64,000 nt of DNA from UBA12202 sp002691725 (GTDB taxonomy: Bacteria; Pseudomonadota; Alphaproteobacteria; Puniceispirillales; UBA1172), in the NCBI GenBank assembly GCA_965660675.1, contig CBFIAU010000002.1, positions 124,001 to 188,000 on the forward strand. The letters are read 5' to 3'. Positions 44,509 through 52,303 of the stretch are shown one piece after another (within the stretch, counting starts at the first letter, position 1; each line of letters opens with the position of its first letter). The translations under genes and the position numbers were made by a program. A model generated the notes under the pieces. It saw nothing but the letters and a program-made list of their open reading frames with translations, made no database searches and was not told the DNA's origin.

Positions 44509-44524
44509 TGCATGTTTTATGCCA
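44509..44524 (-). promoter_or_regulatory. Sigma-54 promoter for flgP-flgT-LysM-flgA
   Basis: Minus strand: TGGCAT, five bases, ATGCA; GG and GC are ten bases apart, one deviation at the T of TTGC. The start point lies about 30 bases before the flgP ATG. Confidence 0.75.
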
Positions 44525-44563
44525 GAGCCGTGGCGCCTGCAAAATCTCTTGTAAAAAGCAATC

Positions 44564-44579
44564 TGGCACGGGTTTTGCC
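44564..44579 (+). promoter_or_regulatory. Sigma-54 promoter for flhA-flhF-like-flhG-fliA
   Basis: Plus strand: TGGCAC, five bases, TTGCC; GG and GC are ten bases apart. It leaves an unusually long leader of about 210 bases before flhA. With the flgP promoter it accounts for part of the 333-base gap between the two divergent operons; the rest holds the 15-bp repeat and a possible short leader reading frame. Confidence 0.85.
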
Positions 44580-44748
44580 TTTAATAAACAGAAGCCACAA
44601 TGCCATGAGCAAGAGATGATCATTATGAATATTATTAAAGCGTTATATTACAACAAGTTAATGAATAGGTCAGCTCCTATGAATATTCACCTATGTCAGT
44701 TTTCTGACAACGGTTTATTGACGCTTGACGCTTATGCGACAGAGCCAA

Positions 44749-44778
44749 CCCACATAATAAACGCCCACATAATAAGCG
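44749..44778. repeat. 15-bp tandem repeat in the flhA leader
   Basis: Two copies of CCCACATAATAARCG (one mismatch) lie directly upstream of the flhA ribosome site, within the long leader RNA. A short GACGCTT repeat is a few bases upstream. Confidence 0.6.
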
Positions 44779-44802
44779 ACAGAAAGAGTAGAGGTTAATA
44801 TT

Positions 44803-46902
44803 ATGGACGCAGTGATCCAACGCCTGAATGTTGATAATTTACGGTCTGTCTTCCGCGGCAGTATTATGCCGATTGGTATTCTTATCCTTGTTGCCATGAT
44901 GGTTGTGCCGCTGCCGGTTATTTTACTGGATATCTTTTTTGTAACCAATATTCTTGTCTCACTGCTTATTCTGATGGTGGCTATGCATACATATCGGCCA
45001 TTGGATTTTTCCAGTTTTCCCAGCCTTATTCTTATCGCCACGGTTCTGCGACTTGGTCTTAATGTGGCGTCAACGCGCATTGTTCTCACCGAGGGGCACG
45101 AAGGCGGCAATGCTGCTGGTGAGGTGATTGAATCCTTTGGTGAGTTTGTTATTGCGGGCAATTACGCGGTTGGCATTTTTGTCTTTATTATTCTGATTAT
45201 CATTAATTTGGTCGTTATCACACGCGGTGCTGGCAGAGTATCAGAAGTCTCTGCCAGATTTACATTGGATGCTATGCCCGGCAAGCAGATGGCTATTGAT
45301 GCTGATCTTAATGCTGGTGTCCTGACCAACGAAGAAGCCAAAATCAGGCGTGAAGAAATTGCCAGTGAGTCTGATTTTTATGGGGCGATGGATGGCGCCT
45401 CCAAGTTTGTCAAAGGTGATGCTATTGCCGCGATCTTTATTTTGCTGATTAATATTATTGGCGGTCTTATTATTGGTCTTACCCAGCATGATTTGCCGCT
45501 TGCGGTTGCTGCGGAAAACTATGTTCTGCTGTCTATCGGTGACGGGTTGGTTGCGCAAATCCCATCCTTACTGCTCGCCATTTCAACAGCGATCATTGTG
45601 ACCCGCGTATCGTCAACGCAAGATATGGCGCAGCATATTGGAACGCAAGTTAACTTATCCCGCGCATGGATACCTGTTGCCGCAGTCTTGGGATTAATTG
45701 GTCTTATCCCGGCCATGCCAAATCTATTGTTTTTAACTGGTGCGGCGATTGCGGCGGTGCTGGCGGCGAGTTCATATTTCAAGGAAGAGCAGCTCGCAGA
45801 GCAGGATAGTCTCGTTACTAATGCGCTGGAAAGCCCTGAAGAAAATACCGAGGATGTCTCCCTTTCAGACATCGCAGATAATTCTGCAATATCAATCATG
45901 CTAGGGTATGGGCTGGTTGATATGGTCAATGGCAATGATGGCGGGGTTTTAAGCACTAGAGTGACAGGAATACGCCGGCAAGTCTCAAAAGCGCTTGGAT
46001 TTGTTGTGCCATCTGTTCGTATCAGAGATGACCTGACGCTTGAACCAAACACTTACTTGATCAAAGTTGGGCATACGATTGTGGGTGAGGATAAAGTCTA
46101 TCCTGACCGCAAGCTGGCTATTCCGGGCGAAGATGCCAATCTCAAAATTGATGGCATTCATGTGAAAGACCCGACATTTGGCATGGATGCGGTGTGGATT
46201 AATGCTAATCAAACCCGCGAAGCCGAAACCAAGGGCTATGTTGTGGTCGCGCCCGAATCTGTTCTGGCGACGCATTTAAGCCATCTGGTTTATAAATATG
46301 CTGGGCAATTAATTGGTCAGGATGACGTTCAGAAATTGCTTGATAACCTTGCTAATAGCGCCCCAAGTCTGGTGCAATCGGTTGTGCCTAAACTTATCCC
46401 TCTGCATAATTTAACGGCTGTCCTGCGGAACCTTCTGGATGAGCGTGTGCCCATTGGTGATATGCGCCGGATTTTGGAAAACATTGCTAATCTGGCCTCG
46501 CGCAACCTTAGCACGGCGGATATGGCGGAGGCATTGCGCCCGGTTCTTGCCGGTATGCTGATCCAGCAAGTCGCGCCTCTGAACAGCCCGTTGCCAGTTG
46601 TGACGCTGGCCTCTGATCTCGAAAATATGCTGATCACGATGCAAAAGCAGAGCGGCGAGGAAGGGCTTATCCTCGATAATGATCTATCACAGAAATTACT
46701 CACCAAACTGAATCAGATCAATGATGATATGTCGTCAAAAGGCAAGCAGGCGGTTTTGGTCGTCTCGCCAGTTATTCGGCGGTCACTATCAGGCCTCGTC
46801 CGTCAGCATATTGATGACATGATCGTCATTGGATTTACCGAAATTCCAGACAACCGCAAGATTGAACTTGTGGCGACAATTAGCGGTGAGGCCGAGAGCT
46901 GA
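44803..46902 (+). CDS. flhA: FlhA, flagellar export gate protein
   Basis: 699 residues, typical. Eight membrane helices in the first ~320 residues, with the FHIPEP-family segment R-F-T-L-D-A-M-P-G-K-Q-M-A-I-D-A-D-L-N between helices, then a large cytoplasmic domain (about 355-690) that forms the nonameric docking ring for chaperone-substrate complexes. It heads the plus-strand operon flhA-flhF-like-flhG-fliA and has a sigma-54 promoter about 225 bases upstream. Confidence 0.97.
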   Translation: MDAVIQRLNVDNLRSVFRGSIMPIGILILVAMMVVPLPVILLDIFFVTNILVSLLILMVAMHTYRPLDFSSFPSLILIATVLRLGLNVASTRIVLTEGHEGGNAAGEVIESFGEFVIAGNYAVGIFVFIILIIINLVVITRGAGRVSEVSARFTLDAMPGKQMAIDADLNAGVLTNEEAKIRREEIASESDFYGAMDGASKFVKGDAIAAIFILLINIIGGLIIGLTQHDLPLAVAAENYVLLSIGDGLVAQIPSLLLAISTAIIVTRVSSTQDMAQHIGTQVNLSRAWIPVAAVLGLIGLIPAMPNLLFLTGAAIAAVLAASSYFKEEQLAEQDSLVTNALESPEENTEDVSLSDIADNSAISIMLGYGLVDMVNGNDGGVLSTRVTGIRRQVSKALGFVVPSVRIRDDLTLEPNTYLIKVGHTIVGEDKVYPDRKLAIPGEDANLKIDGIHVKDPTFGMDAVWINANQTREAETKGYVVVAPESVLATHLSHLVYKYAGQLIGQDDVQKLLDNLANSAPSLVQSVVPKLIPLHNLTAVLRNLLDERVPIGDMRRILENIANLASRNLSTADMAEALRPVLAGMLIQQVAPLNSPLPVVTLASDLENMLITMQKQSGEEGLILDNDLSQKLLTKLNQINDDMSSKGKQAVLVVSPVIRRSLSGLVRQHIDDMIVIGFTEIPDNRKIELVATISGEAES

Positions 46903-46952
46903 GCCAGACCATTTATCCAGACCCCTTATCAGGGAAAGCAAGGAGAGAAAAC

Positions 46953-47978
46953 ATGCCAACCATTACCGTATCTGCTGCCGATAGTGCCACAGCAATGGAT
47001 CAAATCCTGTCACAGCTTGGTGATGATGCCTTGATTTTGGATACCAAGACTCGTGATGGCAAGGTTGAGATCAGCGCCACCAACGATCTTGGTTATACCC
47101 CAAAAAAGAAAGACAAAATCAGCGATGTCTTTACCAAGGTCATGCAGGAAGAATTGCATTCGCATCAGGGATCACGGCAGTATTCTAATCCCATAACAGG
47201 TCGGCCAAGTATGGATAAAGCGACCTCAGACGCCTTTATGAAGGCCATTGCTGAGGAGCAACCAGAGCAAGCGCAAGCTGATGGTAGTTTTGAAGAAGAG
47301 GCGCAAATCAATATTCGGGTTAAGCGGCTTAAATGGGAAAATGAAAAACTGGCTAAAGATATTGAAGACCAGCGAAACGAAATTAGGAATTCCGCCGAAA
47401 CCGCTAAAGTGTTCTATGAGAAAGCCATAGAGCAGGGCGAGGAAACTAAGCAACAGATGAACCTTTTCAGCCATGACCTCAATGGGCTTCGGGCGACAGT
47501 TAACCAGATGCGCGGCGATATGGTTAGCCGCCGTAAACATCGGCTAAGTATGGTTGTTCTCATCATGGCGCTTGGCCTGACAGCAGGGACATATACAATG
47601 CGTGATCATCTGTCTGGATTGACACCTTATGTTTCTGGATTGCTGGAAACCATGGGCATTATGCCAGCCGCAACGCCTGAACAGATTGAAATTAGTGCGC
47701 TCGATGCCACCCGAATGGGTGATACCATCCGCATTAAAGGGACAGTGACCAATCATAATCAAAGCCAGATTGAAGCACCGATGATACGCTTTCAGGTCAA
47801 AGATAAGACAGGCGGTATTCTTGGTGAAAGGGATGTCAGATTAGATCAGGACAGTCTCATGCCTAGTGTTGGAGTTACCGTCACCACTCAACTTGTGATG
47901 CATTCCAGCATTGCTGATGACATTGAAACCGATATCATTGCCATCCCAATCTTTGAGACCGCTACTAATGATGCTTAA
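46953..47978 (+). CDS. FlhF-position membrane protein with FlhF-like N terminus but no GTPase
   Basis: 341 residues. Residues 1-45 (A-M-D-Q-I-L-S-Q-L-G-D-D-A-L-I-L-D-T-K-T-R-D-G-K-V-E) resemble the N-terminal B domain of FlhF, and the gene sits between flhA and flhG where flhF belongs. The SRP-type GTPase domain is entirely absent: no Walker A or other G motifs. Instead there is a coiled coil (about 119-190), one membrane helix (about 198-215) and a C-terminal beta domain (about 238-341, I-R-I-K-G-T-V-T-N-H-N) resembling DUF3426/FxLYD folds. AGGAG lies 10 bases upstream of the ATG. Function unknown; it may mark the flagellar pole in place of FlhF. Confidence 0.75.
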   Translation: MPTITVSAADSATAMDQILSQLGDDALILDTKTRDGKVEISATNDLGYTPKKKDKISDVFTKVMQEELHSHQGSRQYSNPITGRPSMDKATSDAFMKAIAEEQPEQAQADGSFEEEAQINIRVKRLKWENEKLAKDIEDQRNEIRNSAETAKVFYEKAIEQGEETKQQMNLFSHDLNGLRATVNQMRGDMVSRRKHRLSMVVLIMALGLTAGTYTMRDHLSGLTPYVSGLLETMGIMPAATPEQIEISALDATRMGDTIRIKGTVTNHNQSQIEAPMIRFQVKDKTGGILGERDVRLDQDSLMPSVGVTVTTQLVMHSSIADDIETDIIAIPIFETATNDA

Positions 47979-48086
47979 ATCCAGAGCGATTAAATAGCAA
48001 TAAATTGAATAAAAAAGACGCGCCCCGTTTGCTTGGATTGGAAATTGCATATAGTAATAAATAAGAACATGTATTAGGAAACAATA

Positions 48087-48881
48087 ATGGCAACATCAAT
48101 CGCAATATGCAGCGGCAAGGGCGGCGTTGGAAAATCCAACATAACCGTCAACTTGGCGATGGTATATCAAAGCATGGGTAAGAAAGTTGCCATTTTCGAT
48201 GCTGATTTTGGTATGGCAAACTCGCATATTTTGATGGGAATTAATCCTCAGCATTATATCAGCGAGGCGTTATCTGGTGAAAAACTGATATCAGAAATTG
48301 CCTGTTCAGGCCCAAGAGGGGTCAATGTTTATTCAGGCGGCAGCGGGTTGCTTGAGGTGTTAAATCTGGATAAGACCAAACGCTTTCAAACCATCAGGTT
48401 AATGGATGAGATCGAAGATCAGATGGATATTCTGCTTGTTGATGTTCCGGCTGGTGCGTCGGATAATTCGGTATCTTTTGTATCGGCGGCGGATCGGGCG
48501 GTTGTCGTGCTTGTTGGTGAGCCGACAAGTTTTCTTGACGCCTATTCCTTTATTAAGGCCTGTCATCTGGAAATGAAAATCACAGATTTTACTATTGTTG
48601 TGAATATGGCCAATAACGCCGCTGAGGCGAAAAAGCATTTTGACCGGTTCAATGCCATCGCCATGCAATTTTTGGATGTTCGTCTGCGCTTTGGTGGGCA
48701 AATCCCGATGTCCCAGCGAATGCGAAAAGCCGTTATAAACCGTGTGCCAATCACGGCCAGGAAATCAGATTTGCCAGAGGTCATAGCCTTTCAATCACTG
48801 GCCAAACAGGTGCTTGATGCGCCAATGAATACGACAAAAGGGATCAGGTTTTTCCAACAAGGTAAGTCAGGCGAGGGATGA
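48087..48881 (+). CDS. flhG: FlhG (FleN-like), MinD-family ATPase controlling flagellar number
   Basis: 264 residues with the deviant Walker A K-G-G-V-G-K-S near the N terminus, D-A-D-F-G-M-A-N-S-H, and the D-V-P-A-G-A-S-D-N switch region. In polar flagellates FlhG restrains FlhF and FleQ so that one flagellum forms. Here its normal partner FlhF is replaced by a GTPase-less protein, though the FleQ-like activator is present. Ends 1 base before the fliA ATG. Confidence 0.93.
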   Translation: MATSIAICSGKGGVGKSNITVNLAMVYQSMGKKVAIFDADFGMANSHILMGINPQHYISEALSGEKLISEIACSGPRGVNVYSGGSGLLEVLNLDKTKRFQTIRLMDEIEDQMDILLVDVPAGASDNSVSFVSAADRAVVVLVGEPTSFLDAYSFIKACHLEMKITDFTIVVNMANNAAEAKKHFDRFNAIAMQFLDVRLRFGGQIPMSQRMRKAVINRVPITARKSDLPEVIAFQSLAKQVLDAPMNTTKGIRFFQQGKSGEG

Positions 48882-48882
48882 G

Positions 48883-49605
48883 ATGAGAGCGCATTATCCT
48901 GAACAAAAAGTGGATATTGAACAGCTAATCAACAGTCACCTTGATTTAGTTAAAAAGATCGCTTGGCATATGCATGGCCGTGTCCATCTATCCATTGAGA
49001 TTGAAGATTTAATTCAGATTGGATATTACGGTCTGGTGCTGGCGGCACAGAATTATACCCCGAAAGAAGGCGCTAGTTTTTCAAGCTATGCCGGATTACG
49101 CATCAAGGGTGAAATTATTGACTTCTTGCGAAAGAACTCAAACTTATGCCGGACAACAATCAAGCGCCAGCAAGATGTTCGCTCAGCAGAACAAGAGCTG
49201 CGCTCAAAATTAGGCCGTGAGCCAGAATTGCAAGAACTGGCTAAGCATTTGAACGTCGAAGAATATGAAATGCTGGACTGGCAACAAGATTTTGAAGCCA
49301 ATAATCATCAGTCGCTGGATAGCGTATATGACGAGTTTTCTATCTGGTTTGTGTCTGACGAAAATAACCCCGAAGATGAGATGAATGATCTTGAGTTAAG
49401 GTCGTCGCTTAAAGATGCACTGCATACCCTGCCCGAACGTGAGGCTCTGGTTATTCAGCTCTATTATGTTGAGGAGCTTAACGTCTATGAAATTGCCGAA
49501 GTCCTGGAGATCACCACTGGTCGCGTCTCACAGATTAAATCCGCAGCCATAAAGCGGCTCAGAGATTTTATCGGTAACCCTGAACATGGATTCATGGCAG
49601 GATAA
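48883..49605 (+). CDS. fliA: FliA, flagellar sigma-28 factor
   Basis: 240 residues. Sigma region 2 (D-L-I-Q-I-G-Y-Y-G-L, S-S-Y-A-G-L-R-I-K-G-E-I-I-D), region 3 and region 4 helix-turn-helix (E-I-A-E-V-L-E-I-T-T-G-R-V-S-Q-I-K) are all present. FliA directs late flagellar genes such as flagellin, held in check by FlgM. It follows flhG with 1 base between, implying coupling. Downstream genes are probably not part of its operon. Confidence 0.95.
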   Translation: MRAHYPEQKVDIEQLINSHLDLVKKIAWHMHGRVHLSIEIEDLIQIGYYGLVLAAQNYTPKEGASFSSYAGLRIKGEIIDFLRKNSNLCRTTIKRQQDVRSAEQELRSKLGREPELQELAKHLNVEEYEMLDWQQDFEANNHQSLDSVYDEFSIWFVSDENNPEDEMNDLELRSSLKDALHTLPEREALVIQLYYVEELNVYEIAEVLEITTGRVSQIKSAAIKRLRDFIGNPEHGFMAG

Positions 49606-49649
49606 AAGACTGAAATCATAAAAGACTGAAATCAGGAAAGACAGGTAGC

Positions 49650-50078
49650 ATGAAAGATTGGCAGCAAACGCATGAAATTAATATGGCTGTTCAAACAGCA
49701 GAGATACGCCTAAGGCATGCTGATATGCATGAAACCCTTGTTGCTACTTGCAATTTAATGAACATAGCCAGGGGCCAGAGTGTCATCACGATCACCCCAT
49801 TTGCCGCTCATGAGGTCATGTCTGGGGAGCAAGCTGATCAGCCCATTGGCGAGGTCAAAATCCGTCTTGATAAAAGGCAAATGGAGATTAATGCCATGTT
49901 GCCGCAACACGCTTTTGACCGCTTGATCCGATATATCAGACATCCATCAACGCGGCCTGCGGTGATCAAGGTTGATATTGATGAAGCGCTGGCTGTTAGT
50001 GTTGATGGCGATCTCAGGATTGATGAAGAAATGACGCTAAATATAGCAGACGTGTCAATCACTCTGCCACTTCGTTAA
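49650..50078 (+). CDS. Unknown protein downstream of fliA
   Basis: 142 residues, no signal peptide or membrane helix, with predicted beta strands in the C-terminal half (V-I-K-V-D-I-D-E-A-L-A-V-S-V-D-G, ending I-T-L-P-L-R). I do not recognise a family. It follows fliA by 44 bases on the same strand and its stop abuts the convergent extra hook gene, so it may end the flhA operon. Confidence 0.65.
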   Translation: MKDWQQTHEINMAVQTAEIRLRHADMHETLVATCNLMNIARGQSVITITPFAAHEVMSGEQADQPIGEVKIRLDKRQMEINAMLPQHAFDRLIRYIRHPSTRPAVIKVDIDEALAVSVDGDLRIDEEMTLNIADVSITLPLR

Positions 50079-50867
50079 TTAGCCATCAATAAATCTGCTA
50101 ATAATATCAGCTTCCGCCTGAACCATCCGGGAAGACGCTCCGAAAGCTTGTTGGGCGCGCATCATCATTACCATTTCATCAGTAACACTGGTATTAGATG
50201 CCTCAATCGAGCCCTGAATAACGCGGCCAAAAACACCATCATTAGGCGCACCGACAAGGGGCAGGCCGGATAGGTTGCTGGCTTGAAACTCATTTAGACC
50301 ACGCTGTGTTAAGCCATTGATATTACGGAAACGTGCAAGTCCAATTTGACCTGCTTGCAGGGACAAATTAGTGCCATAAGTTGCGGTCACTTCACCTTTT
50401 TCGTTAATTGAGATCGAATCGACTTCTTTATATTGCCCGGTATTGTTACCGGTTTGAAGACGGAAAGGGATAGTAATCGGTTGACCCGTAGAAGACAGCA
50501 GAATCTTTCCTGTGTTACTGATCATTTGCCCTTCATCATTGAGGCTGAATGATCCATCACGGGTAAAATACATGCCGCCATCAGCAGGGTCCAGCCCCAT
50601 GAACATGCCATAGCCAGAAAGGCCAAGGTCAAGCGACATATTGGTCGTCTTCAATGAGCCTTGGCTGTAATTGACACGCATACCTGAGTTGCGTGTACCC
50701 ATTCCAGTGATTGTATTATCAGTTTGGTCGGAGGTTTTCGCATAGATATCCTGAAACTCTGTCGTGCTTCGCTTAAATCCAGTGCTATTTGCATTTGAGA
50801 TATTGTTTGAGATTGTGCTAATCTCTGTATTTGCGGCTAATAATCCGCTGGAAATGATGGATAACAT
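50079..50867 (-). CDS. Second hook/rod-family protein (FlgE/FlgG-like paralogue)
   Basis: 262 residues, a complete axial protein separate from flgE, flgF and flgG. N terminus M-L-S-I-I-S-S-G-L-L-A-A-N-T-E-I-S-T-I-S-N-N-I with N-S-T-G-F-K-R-S-T-T-E-F-Q-D-I-Y is FlgE-like, while length and Q-R-G-L-N-E-F-Q-A-S are FlgG-like. The C terminus M-R-A-Q-Q-A-F-G-A-S-S-R is axial. A weak sigma-54 site precedes it. It might be an additional rod or hook-base subunit, helping join a normal rod to an oversize hook; that is speculation. Confidence 0.85.
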   Translation of the reverse strand: MLSIISSGLLAANTEISTISNNISNANSTGFKRSTTEFQDIYAKTSDQTDNTITGMGTRNSGMRVNYSQGSLKTTNMSLDLGLSGYGMFMGLDPADGGMYFTRDGSFSLNDEGQMISNTGKILLSSTGQPITIPFRLQTGNNTGQYKEVDSISINEKGEVTATYGTNLSLQAGQIGLARFRNINGLTQRGLNEFQASNLSGLPLVGAPNDGVFGRVIQGSIEASNTSVTDEMVMMMRAQQAFGASSRMVQAEADIISRFIDG

Positions 50868-50919
50868 GTCTCATTTGCCTCCTTATTGGCCGCAACATAA
50901 AAAGATATCAGTAAGAGTA

Positions 50920-50935
50920 TTCAAATTTCATGCCA
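50920..50935 (-). promoter_or_regulatory. Weak sigma-54-like site upstream of the extra hook gene
   Basis: Minus strand: TGGCAT, five bases, TTGAA. It matches except that the -12 GC is GA. The position, about 53 bases before the ATG, is right. Confidence 0.4.
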
Positions 50936-51047
50936 GATTGGACCTGCCACCAGGATAAGAGCAAAACTTTATGGAGTTGAAATTTTTGCCTTTTATGGCA
51001 TTATAAAAATGTAATGTAGTTTATTTTATTATTGTGGATTTTGTTTC

Positions 51048-51431
51048 ATGAGCAACCCGTCAAATGCACTTGTGCCCGTCAGCCCAGCACAACCACCTGC
51101 TGTGGTGCGTTCTGAAAATGATAATCCCTTGAGCTTGGTTAAGGGTGCGATCAAGCTTACAGATAAAGAGGATGTGCGTAATCGCCTGCCGGATATTCTT
51201 GGCCGAGCTTTGGCGCGAACTTGGATTGATACGCCATTTCATGAGAGCTTTTCGCGTGATCCACAAGCGACATTGGCAGCTCATGGTGTTGAAATGCCAG
51301 ATAACATGGTAATTGAGTTTCAAAAGCCGGATAGCAATCGCCCACGCATTGTTGTTTATGAAAAAAAGCCACATTCTAAATTCCGTACCCGCATTTTCTA
51401 TTTACAGCTTGTTATGATGGCAGGGCGTTAA
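51048..51431 (+). CDS. NHLP/nitrile-hydratase-alpha-like small protein
   Basis: 127 residues. The region from about 50 to 105 (I-L-G-R-A-L-A-R-T-W, F-H-E-S-F-S-R-D-P-Q-A-T-L-A-A-H-G-V-E-M-P) has the helix-turn-helix, D-P-x-x-x-L-x-x-x-G-v-x-x-P pattern of nitrile-hydratase alpha-like leaders (NHLP) used in some peptide natural product precursors. No core-like Cys/Ser/Thr repeat follows and no modifying enzyme is nearby, so it may be a stand-alone relative with another role. It lies 3 bases before the Sel1 gene. Confidence 0.55.
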   Translation: MSNPSNALVPVSPAQPPAVVRSENDNPLSLVKGAIKLTDKEDVRNRLPDILGRALARTWIDTPFHESFSRDPQATLAAHGVEMPDNMVIEFQKPDSNRPRIVVYEKKPHSKFRTRIFYLQLVMMAGR

Positions 51432-51434
51432 ACC

Positions 51435-52064
51435 ATGAATAAAACCCTTATGATTTCGGCATTATCTGCCTGCCTTTTAAGTTACGGATTTGCCCATGCT
51501 GATAATCACGGTGACAATATTGCCACCAGCGATGAGACATTTATGGAAGCGGTCGAAGCGGCTAAATCTGGCAATTATATCCATGCTTTCACGTTGTTTG
51601 AAATGCAGGCAGAGGCTGCTCAGCATGATGCCCAATTTAATCTGGCGTTATTGCTAAAATCTGGTCGCGGCACCCCTCAACATTATCATGATGCCTTAAA
51701 ATGGGCTTGGCTAGCGCATCTGGGCGGGATAGAAAAGGCGCAGATGCTGGCTGAGGAGATTGTTGATATCCTGCCTGAGGATACAGTAGAAAATGTCAGG
51801 ATTGCGATTGCTGAGCGGCTTAAAGAAAGAATTGATAACGGTGATAAAAGGGCAATCACGCAATATGCAAGGTATTTTAGAGAGATCCTTTATGACCCAG
51901 ATTATGAACAATCCTATCTCTGGTATTCTATTGCATCAGCCGTCGGCATTGATGGTAGTCAAGAAGCCAGAGATGAAGCGGCTAGCTATCTGGAGCCAGA
52001 AGTTATGATCGCGTTACAAGAAGAAGCGAGAACCACATATTACGGCCTGTCATTTGGAAAATAA
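51435..52064 (+). CDS. Secreted Sel1-repeat protein, possibly MotX-like
   Basis: 209 residues. Signal peptide cleaved near A-H-A (about residue 22), then Sel1-type repeats: A-Q-F-N-L-A-L-L-L-K-S-G-R-G-T-P-Q-H-Y-H-D-A and a later Y-E-Q-S-Y-L-W-Y-S-I-A-S unit. Vibrio MotX, a T-ring protein that anchors sodium stators, is also a short secreted Sel1 protein with a similar E-D/E-Q-A/S-Y-x-W-L/Y end. Given FlgP/FlgT-like genes in this window, a T-ring role is conceivable, but Sel1 proteins are diverse and no motA/B is seen. Confidence 0.7.
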   Translation: MNKTLMISALSACLLSYGFAHADNHGDNIATSDETFMEAVEAAKSGNYIHAFTLFEMQAEAAQHDAQFNLALLLKSGRGTPQHYHDALKWAWLAHLGGIEKAQMLAEEIVDILPEDTVENVRIAIAERLKERIDNGDKRAITQYARYFREILYDPDYEQSYLWYSIASAVGIDGSQEARDEAASYLEPEVMIALQEEARTTYYGLSFGK

Positions 52065-52090
52065 CTCAGCAGGCGATATAAGGAGCTGAC

Positions 52091-52303
52091 ATGCAAGTCA
52101 AAATTCACTGGATTATTGACGGGGTGGCTGAAATGGATGTAGAAACCCCTGAAGACGCAGAAGCGCAAGTCGAAGAGATGTTGAAAAAAGTTCTGGCAGA
52201 TAATCCAGACCTGATCAATGTCTTGGGAACGCGCGCTATCCAAGGCAAGGCCTATTTGCCCGGCTCGGAAGATGATATTAATGACATTGAAACAAACGGC
52301 TAA
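52091..52303 (+). CDS. Small acidic protein, unknown
   Basis: 70 residues with a good ribosome site (AAGGAG before the ATG) and no membrane segment. Sequence pattern: a short beta lead (V-K-I-H-W-I-I-D-G), then a Glu/Asp-rich helix. I know no family. It overlaps the start of the small secreted Cys protein that follows, so the two may be coupled. Confidence 0.55.
   Translation: MQVKIHWIIDGVAEMDVETPEDAEAQVEEMLKKVLADNPDLINVLGTRAIQGKAYLPGSEDDINDIETNG

Noticed and set aside
1..51000. Stator (motA/motB or pomA/pomB) and chemotaxis genes
   Set aside because: Looked for in all frames and not found; presumably elsewhere in the genome.
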